The notes under the pieces: generated by a model
What the model was told of the DNA's origin: nothing
Databases searched by the model: none
What the model saw: the letters and a program-made list of their open reading frames with translations, nothing else
Shown here: positions 58,715 through 64,000 of the stretch, piece after piece
Position numbering within the stretch: the stretch's first letter is position 1
Layout of the letters: the number at the start of each line of letters is the position of its first letter
Assembly: GCA_000961655.1 (NCBI GenBank)
Contig: LADR01000017.1
Span: 1 to 64,000, forward strand
DNA from: Desulfatitalea sp. BRH_c12
GTDB lineage: Bacteria > Desulfobacterota > Desulfobacteria > Desulfobacterales > Desulfosarcinaceae
Length of the DNA: 64,000 bases
Reading direction: 5' to 3'
Made by a program: the position numbers and the translations under genes

Positions 58715-60591
58715 TGGAAACACAGGCATCTCCAAAACATTCCGATCCAGCGGCCGCTCCCTTTACCGAAGAGGTGCGCCATGTGGTATCCTTGCCAGGG
58801 GTCTACTTGATGCGCGACAAGGAGGGGGGCATCCTTTATGTGGGCAAGGCCCGTAATCTCAAAAAGCGGCTGCAATCCTATTTTCAAGCCCATCGGCCGC
58901 ATGATCCCAAAACCTCCCTGATGCTCTCCAAGGTGGCTTCTTTCGAGACCCTTTCGACCCACACCGAAAAAGAAGCCTTGATCCTGGAATCCAATCTGAT
59001 CAAGCGTCACCGGCCGCGCTACAATGTCAATCTCAAAGATGACAAGCGTTATCCATCCCTGAAGCTCAACATCAACGATCCGTACCCCACGTTGACCATC
59101 GTGCGCAAAATCGGCAGCGACGGTGCCCTGTATTTCGGCCCCTATGCCTCTTCCGGCGCCGTACGTCAAACCATTAAGTTCATCAACAAGACCTTTAAGC
59201 TGTGCAAGTGTCGCTGCGAGACATTCAAAAAAAGAGCCCGGCCATGTTTGAATTTTCAGATGGGACTGTGCATGGGCCCCTGCTTCATGGATATTGATCC
59301 CGGTTTGTACCGTGAAGTGGTCAAAGAAGTAGTGGCTTTTCTGCGCGGACGCACGCCCGCCCTGATCCGCAAAATCAAAAAACAGATGTTGGACGCGGCG
59401 CAAAATCAAGCCTACGAACGGGCCGCCATGCTGCGAGATAAGCTGTTCGCATTGGAGCAAACCCTGGAAAAACAGGTTTCCGTCACAGCAGATCACAAGG
59501 ATCGCGATGTCGTCGGGATCACTATCGAAGACGACCTGTCGGTGATCACCTTGTTGCGTATCCGTGGAGGCTATCTGCTGGGCAGTCGCCACTTCAGCTT
59601 CGAAAACGCGGTCGGCTCGGAGCAAGATCAGATCGATGCGTTTTTGAGGCAATATTACGAATCGGCGCCGCATGTTCCCAAAGAAGTGGTGGTCAGCCAT
59701 CTACCGGTGGATAAAGATCTGGTCGAGGAGCTTTTGTCCGATCAAAAAAACGCCAGAGTGACCATCACGGCCCCGCAGCGCGGTGATAAGGAGAAGCTGG
59801 TTCAAATGGCCGTCCAGAATTCCCACCAGGCGTTGAAAGAAAAGCGTCGCCTGATAGACAGTCAGTTGGATCTGCTGGAGCGCCTGCAAAAACGGTTGCA
59901 TTTCAAACGCCTGCCGCAACGTATCGAGTGTTTTGACAACTCCAGTCTTGGTGGCACAGAGCCCGTATCGGGCATGGTGGTATTCGCGCACGGAGCGCCT
60001 CAACCATCGGGATACCGGCGCTACAAACTGTTGAGTTCACAAAAATCGGATGACTACGCGTATATGGCCGAGGTGTTGCGCCGTCGATTCTCAAAGGTGG
60101 ATGATCACAATCCCCTGCCTGATTTGCTGCTGGTCGACGGCGGCAAGGGACAATTGAATGTCGCCATCGCCATTTTGCTCGATCTGAATTTGATCGATGC
60201 CTTCGATGTCGCCGGCATCGCCAAGAAAGATCCTTTTGTGGGTGAGCACCAGGACAAGGTTTACCTCATGGGTCGCGCTAACCCGGTTCAATTCGGCCGT
60301 GATCAGGATCTCTTGCTCTTTTTACAGCGCATCCGCGATGAAGCCCACCGCTGGGCGATCACTTTTCAACGCAAGCGCCGTCACGGCAACACCTTGCACT
60401 CTCTTCTGGATGAAATCGATGGTGTCGGACCCGCGCGCAAATCACAATTACTTAATTACTTCGGTAGCTTAGATAATATTGCGGCAGCCTCGCTGACGGA
60501 ACTGCAATCGCAACCCGGCATCTCCGAACGACTGGCCAAGACAATCAAAGCAGCACTAAGCGCTGAAAAACATCAAGGCAGTCAGACCTAA
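58714..60591 (+). CDS. uvrC: UvrABC excision nuclease subunit C
   Basis: 625 residues. The N-terminal GIY-YIG nuclease reads GVYLM and YVGKA with NLKKRLQSYF, and makes the 3' incision. A UVR domain (about 220-255) contacts UvrB. An RNase H-like domain contains ECFDNSSLGG and LLLVDGGKGQL and makes the 5' incision. Two helix-hairpin-helix motifs end the protein. It is translationally coupled to uvrB by a one-base overlap. Confidence 0.97.
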   Translation: METQASPKHSDPAAAPFTEEVRHVVSLPGVYLMRDKEGGILYVGKARNLKKRLQSYFQAHRPHDPKTSLMLSKVASFETLSTHTEKEALILESNLIKRHRPRYNVNLKDDKRYPSLKLNINDPYPTLTIVRKIGSDGALYFGPYASSGAVRQTIKFINKTFKLCKCRCETFKKRARPCLNFQMGLCMGPCFMDIDPGLYREVVKEVVAFLRGRTPALIRKIKKQMLDAAQNQAYERAAMLRDKLFALEQTLEKQVSVTADHKDRDVVGITIEDDLSVITLLRIRGGYLLGSRHFSFENAVGSEQDQIDAFLRQYYESAPHVPKEVVVSHLPVDKDLVEELLSDQKNARVTITAPQRGDKEKLVQMAVQNSHQALKEKRRLIDSQLDLLERLQKRLHFKRLPQRIECFDNSSLGGTEPVSGMVVFAHGAPQPSGYRRYKLLSSQKSDDYAYMAEVLRRRFSKVDDHNPLPDLLLVDGGKGQLNVAIAILLDLNLIDAFDVAGIAKKDPFVGEHQDKVYLMGRANPVQFGRDQDLLLFLQRIRDEAHRWAITFQRKRRHGNTLHSLLDEIDGVGPARKSQLLNYFGSLDNIAAASLTELQSQPGISERLAKTIKAALSAEKHQGSQT

Positions 60592-60715
60592 AGCGTAACT
60601 CGTTTGTTGACATCCAGAGTGTTTTATGGTTTCGCAACTTCTTCTCTATCAAATTGGCGAAATCCCGTTGGGAGTTGTAACTTAAACCATTACTTTAAGA
60701 AATGGAGAATTATTC

Positions 60716-61693
60716 ATGAAGAACCCAGTTCGAGTCACGATTACAGGCGCCGCCGGTCAGATCAGCTACTCCCTTATTTTCCGCATTGCCAGTGGCGATA
60801 TGCTGGGTAAGGACCAACCTGTGATTCTGCAGCTGCTTGAAATCCCGCCGGCCATGAATGCGCTTCAGGGCGTTTTGATGGAGTTGCAAGATTGCGCATT
60901 CCCCCTGGTGGCCGGTGTGATTGCGACCGATGATCCGAATGTTGCCTTCAAGGATACCGATTATGCCTTGTTGGTGGGTGCAAGACCGCGTGGACCCGGA
61001 ATGGAAAGATCCGACCTTCTCATGGCCAATGCCCAAATCTTTTCCGTTCAGGGCAAGGCGCTCGATCAGCATGCCAGCCGCGATGTCAAGGTATTGGTCG
61101 TTGGAAACCCTGCCAACACCAATGCAATGATTGCATTGAAAAATGCGCCGAATCTGAACCCGCGCAACTTCACCGCCATGATGCGGTTGGATCATAACCG
61201 GTCTTTGTCGCAATTGGCGCAAAAAACCGGAACGCATACCACCCAAATCGAAAAAATGGTCGTCTGGGGCAACCATTCGGCTACCCAATATCCTGATATC
61301 AGTTTTGCCACGATCGAAGGGCAACCGGTTAAAGGCAAAGTGGATGATGCCTGGTACGTAAAAGAATTTATACCCACCGTGCAGCAACGCGGGGCGGCGA
61401 TTATCAAGGCGCGCGGTGCTTCAAGTGCCGCCTCGGCAGCTTCGGCAGCCATTGACCACATGCGTGACTGGGCTTTGGGCAGCGACGGCAAATGGGTCAG
61501 CATGGGGGTTTACAGCGCCGGCAATTCCTATGGTATCGATCAGGATATCATTTATGCGCTTCCGATTGTTTGTGAAAAGGGCGCCTGGCGCGAGATCGGC
61601 GGGTTGACGATCAGCGACTTCAGCCGCGAACGGATGAAGGTCACCGAAAAAGAGTTGCTGGACGAAAAGTCAGCGGTAGCCAGTTTGATTTAA
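60716..61693 (+). CDS. mdh: Malate dehydrogenase (type 2)
   Basis: 325 residues. The NAD-binding motif is [11 protein letters not shown]. Substrate-binding [22 protein letters not shown] and the catalytic-His segment [12 protein letters not shown] identify the cytosolic/type 2 MDH family rather than the LDH-like one. It interconverts malate and oxaloacetate in the TCA cycle. TGGAG precedes the ATG. Confidence 0.96.
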   Translation: MKNPVRVTITGAAGQISYSLIFRIASGDMLGKDQPVILQLLEIPPAMNALQGVLMELQDCAFPLVAGVIATDDPNVAFKDTDYALLVGARPRGPGMERSDLLMANAQIFSVQGKALDQHASRDVKVLVVGNPANTNAMIALKNAPNLNPRNFTAMMRLDHNRSLSQLAQKTGTHTTQIEKMVVWGNHSATQYPDISFATIEGQPVKGKVDDAWYVKEFIPTVQQRGAAIIKARGASSAASAASAAIDHMRDWALGSDGKWVSMGVYSAGNSYGIDQDIIYALPIVCEKGAWREIGGLTISDFSRERMKVTEKELLDEKSAVASLI

Positions 61694-61709
61694 TTTGCAA
61701 TCGTGGAAG

Positions 61710-61745
61710 GGATGCCGGCAGGGGCCGCGTGCCTCTGCCGCATCC
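61710..61745 (+). terminator. Hairpin after mdh
   Basis: GGATG and CGGCAG pair with CTGCCG and CATCC, with one mismatch. The T tract is very short, so this is a weak or factor-assisted terminator. Confidence 0.5.
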
Positions 61746-61882
61746 TTGGGCATTCTGAGGGCGCCAAGGATTCAAAACTGCGCCTTGTCATCTATCCTTT
61801 CTCGCTTGGCGTTTTTCAACGCGTCGTATCCGACGGGGTTTGAAGGCCCTTGCTTATAGCTTATTTAATTTACTATTAAATA

Positions 61883-61912
61883 TTGACTTCATGCCGTCAT
61901 TCGCGCTAAAAG
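61883..61912 (+). promoter_or_regulatory. Candidate promoter of the PilZ-like/mglA operon
   Basis: TTGACT (61883-61888) and TAAAAG (61907-61912) are separated by 18 bases in an AT-rich stretch, about 145 bases before the first gene. Confidence 0.4.
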
Positions 61913-62055
61913 TATATTTTTTTATATTGCACCTTACACCCCTGCGCTGTTTCTCGGCCGGGTGCAACCTTCGTGGAAACAGCGATGGTCGATAAACTTG
62001 TCGCCCAACAACTGAAGGCTTTGCGTAATACAGATAAACCGTGGCGGGAGCTTTA

Positions 62056-62991
62056 ATGGATATAAAACAGCGCATTAAAACCGTGCTTCAAGAAGCTGAA
62101 ATTTATCGTTCCCAAGGGTTGATCGGCGAAGCGCATGCCAAATACGAAAACGCCGCGAGTCTCATTCATTCGATTGAAAAGCTTAAAAACAAGGAAAACC
62201 TGTTAAAAGCGGTATCCGATAAGATCCAGGCCTTGGATTCAACCCGGAAAAAGGTCGAAAAAGGACCGGCAACACCGGAATTATCAAAAAAAGCGCAAGA
62301 TTTAATAAAGAATCTGTTCACTTTTTCCGAGAATAAGGATGAAGCGGCTGCCGCTCTTGAAGGTGCCGTCGCTTTAGCCAAGTTCGGCCAGTTCGATCGC
62401 GCCCTGGTAGAACTGAACGAACTTCTGGAAAAAGAGAGTACGCGTGTGGATGCGGCCAAGAACATCTTGCGATGCCATTTGGCATCCTCATCGGCTGAAG
62501 AAGCGATCAATCAATACCATCAGTGGTATTCAGGCGATCTCTTTCAGAGCAATCAACTTGAGGCGGTGCGTGGTTATCTGGAGGATATTTTAACCAAGAA
62601 GGGACTTCAGGTATCACTGCCATTGCCGGTGGATGTTGCCTCTTCGCCGGATGCCGAAGTGACGCTTGAAGTGGAAGCGCAACCAGAGCCCGAAGAGGAG
62701 TTTTTGGACATCACCTCCATCGGAATCACCTTCGACAGCGGACCGCGCAAGGGTAAAATGGTCGAATTCGATGTTAATTTCCAATCCGGCAATATGCTCA
62801 GCCTGATCATTTCCAAAAAAGATCAGGTAATCATCGAAGGGCTCAAAGAAGGTTTGAAAATAAAAGAAATCCAGTTTTTTTCACCCATTGCCATTTTTAA
62901 CGGAAGCGGCATGGTTGCGTCTAAAACGCAAATCAAAACCGGTCCCAAACAGGGTGACTTTTGTTTGGATATCCGGATCGTCAGTTCATAA
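62056..62991 (+). CDS. Helical-repeat protein with C-terminal PilZ-like domain
   Basis: 311 residues. The N-terminal two thirds are helical with TPR-like pairs (IYRSQGLIGEAHAKYENAASLI, here cited in part; ALVELNELLEKE). An acidic linker (about 198-215) leads to a beta-rich domain (about 220-311) with SIGITFDSGPRKGKMVEFD and FFSPIAIFNGSGMV. This resembles a PilZ fold, but the classical RxxxR c-di-GMP motif is not seen. ATG 62056 has GGGAG upstream. Gene order with mglA and a DUF4388 gene suggests a role in polarity or motility signalling (inference). Confidence 0.65.
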   Translation: MDIKQRIKTVLQEAEIYRSQGLIGEAHAKYENAASLIHSIEKLKNKENLLKAVSDKIQALDSTRKKVEKGPATPELSKKAQDLIKNLFTFSENKDEAAAALEGAVALAKFGQFDRALVELNELLEKESTRVDAAKNILRCHLASSSAEEAINQYHQWYSGDLFQSNQLEAVRGYLEDILTKKGLQVSLPLPVDVASSPDAEVTLEVEAQPEPEEEFLDITSIGITFDSGPRKGKMVEFDVNFQSGNMLSLIISKKDQVIIEGLKEGLKIKEIQFFSPIAIFNGSGMVASKTQIKTGPKQGDFCLDIRIVSS

Positions 62992-63027
62992 AGCATCAGA
63001 GCCTTTTTTTTGCAGGAGCCTCATCTT

Positions 63028-63642
63028 ATGGCGATTTTCAATTTGAAGAAGCGCGAGATCGAATGCAAAGTGGTTTATTACGGACCGGGACGCTGTGGTA
63101 AAACGACCAATCTGGAGTATATTTTCGGAGCCTACAAGAAACAGGTCAAGGGCGAAATGGTCTCCATCAACACCGAGGGCGACCGAACGCTTTTTTTTGA
63201 TTTTCTACCGATCGGGCTCGGGCAGATACGCGGATGTAACGTCCGTGTGCAACTTTACACGGTTCCGGGTCAGGTCAAGTACAGCTCCACGCGCAAACTC
63301 GTATTGCGCGGGGTGGATGGCATGGTTTTTGTCGCCGATTCTCTTGAGGTCCGTCGCGAAAAAAATATGTTGTCGCTGAAAGATTTGCAGGCCAATCTAA
63401 AAGAATATGGCAAAAGTATCTTCAGAATGCCTCTGGTGATGCAGTTCAATAAACGTGACTTGGCGGAGCAGGGCATCCCCCTCATGTCGGTTGAACAGAT
63501 GCAGAAGGATCTGAACCGACAGTTGAAGGTTCCCGCATTTGAAGGCAGCGCGGTCAAAGGGGATGGTGTGGGGGTCACTCTGAAAGAGTGCCTCAAATTG
63601 ACCCTTCAGTCGCTTCAAAGAGAATTCAAATGGGCACAATAG
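63028..63642 (+). CDS. mglA: MglA-like Ras-superfamily GTPase
   Basis: 204 residues. It begins MAIFNLKKREIECKVVYYG and has the P-loop GPGRCGKTT (19-27), TVPGQ (78-82, replacing Ras DxxG as in MglA) and NKRD (141-144). In Myxococcus MglA sets the leading pole for gliding and type IV pili. The partner GAP mglB is not seen in the window. AGGAG about ten bases before ATG 63028 fixes the start. The downstream DUF4388 gene begins nine bases after its stop. Confidence 0.9.
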   Translation: MAIFNLKKREIECKVVYYGPGRCGKTTNLEYIFGAYKKQVKGEMVSINTEGDRTLFFDFLPIGLGQIRGCNVRVQLYTVPGQVKYSSTRKLVLRGVDGMVFVADSLEVRREKNMLSLKDLQANLKEYGKSIFRMPLVMQFNKRDLAEQGIPLMSVEQMQKDLNRQLKVPAFEGSAVKGDGVGVTLKECLKLTLQSLQREFKWAQ

Positions 63643-63650
63643 ATTAAGCC

Positions 63651-64000
63651 ATGCGGGACAATGTCGTACTGGCCGGTAGCCTTAAGTTCTTAGCTTTGGG
63701 CGATATTATGCAGCTGTTGGGCGCAAACGCCAGCACGGGCGTACTGCGGCTCATCAGTCGGTATGCCCCCGAGCCGGGGTTCATCTACTTTGAAAACGGC
63801 AACCCGGTAAACGCTTCATGCGGTTCAACCATCGGTCTGGAAGCCGTTTTCTCTCTTTTTGGATGGGCCGAGGGGGAATTCGAATTCACCCATGAAAATA
63901 TTTTCAGTCAGCGGGTGATCACCAAAAGTCGCATGGGGATTATTTTAGAGGGTCTAAAAATGGTTGACGACGGTCAGATTAAAAGAGTCGGCCCCGGTGT
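63651..64000 (+). CDS. DUF4388 (PatA N-terminal-like) protein, cut by the window end
   Basis: 116 codons are visible and the frame stays open. It reads MRDNVVLAGSLKFLALGDI, then MQLLGANASTGVLRL, GFIYFENGNPVNASCG and FSLFGWAEGEFEF. This is the DUF4388 pattern found in gliding, two-component and c-di-GMP related proteins. The start is nine bases after mglA with no gap for a promoter, so they are co-transcribed. The missing C-terminal part may carry further domains. Confidence 0.75.
   Translation, partial: MRDNVVLAGSLKFLALGDIMQLLGANASTGVLRLISRYAPEPGFIYFENGNPVNASCGSTIGLEAVFSLFGWAEGEFEFTHENIFSQRVITKSRMGIILEGLKMVDDGQIKRVGPG

Larger units (their letters stand above)
61694..62055. other. Intergenic region between mdh and the PilZ-like gene
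   Basis: About 360 bases without a gene. It contains a hairpin after mdh, an AT-rich promoter region around 61861-61925, and an inverted repeat CGCTGTTTC (61945-61953) / GAAACAGCG (61976-61984) in the probable leader. Confidence 0.5.

Overview
The window is a contiguous stretch of bacterial chromosome, gene-dense and mostly housekeeping. It most likely comes from a sulfate-reducing member of the Desulfobacterota (former Deltaproteobacteria), probably Desulfobacteraceae/Desulfosarcinaceae-like. This rests on a complete qrcABCD quinone reductase operon (a sulfate-reducer respiratory complex), ResB/CcsA (system II) cytochrome c maturation, a long pyrophosphate-type phosphofructokinase, a CooT-type nickel protein, DUF3842, an MglA-type GTPase and a DUF4388 protein. 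The placement is inferred from gene content; no rRNA is present.

Layout. 1-7.4 kb: a long palindromic repeat, a small membrane protein, a stand-alone EF-G, a secreted M48 protease with TPRs, parA-parB, a NYN RNase and DUF3842. 7.5-15 kb: a shortened, inverted copy of the repeat, cooT, an IspH-UbiA fusion, a Smr protein, tRNA-Ala(GGC), a PpiD-like chaperone, a small zinc-ribbon membrane protein and a UvrD-family helicase. 15-19 kb: a histone-H1-like protein and an M16 peptidase lipoprotein. 19-27.4 kb: resB, ccsA, then qrcABCD followed by a 52-codon membrane-protein gene and a strong terminator. 27.5-34.5 kb: murA, eno, pyrG, ihfA and several unknown proteins. 34.7-45.5 kb: tRNA-Thr(CGT), then mfd, a SurA-like lipoprotein, surA, recO, a GHMP kinase, glyQ, glyS and a small unknown gene. 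45.7-53.4 kb: a divergent NAD+ DNA ligase, acylphosphatase, HU, ftsY and smc. 53.8-61.7 kb: PPi-phosphofructokinase, ispF, uvrB-uvrC and malate dehydrogenase. 62-64 kb: a helical-repeat/PilZ-like protein, an MglA GTPase and a DUF4388 protein cut by the window end.

How the genes work together. ResB/CcsA attach heme to periplasmic cytochromes such as QrcA; Qrc then passes periplasmic electrons to menaquinone. PpiD, SurA, the SurA-like lipoprotein and the M48 and M16 proteases make an envelope-protein quality-control set. Mfd, UvrB, UvrC, RecO and the ligase form a repair set. ParA/ParB, SMC, HU, IHF-alpha and the H1-like protein organise the chromosome. MglA with its neighbours suggests polarity or surface-motility control.

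No CRISPR array, prophage or defence island is visible. The least explained items are the palindromic repeat family, the IspH-UbiA fusion with a degraded first Asp-rich motif, the small gene at the end of qrc, the leader upstream of qrcA, the ligase lacking usual adenylation-domain residues, the H1-like protein, and a probable tRNA-Thr promoter inside the first codons of mfd.
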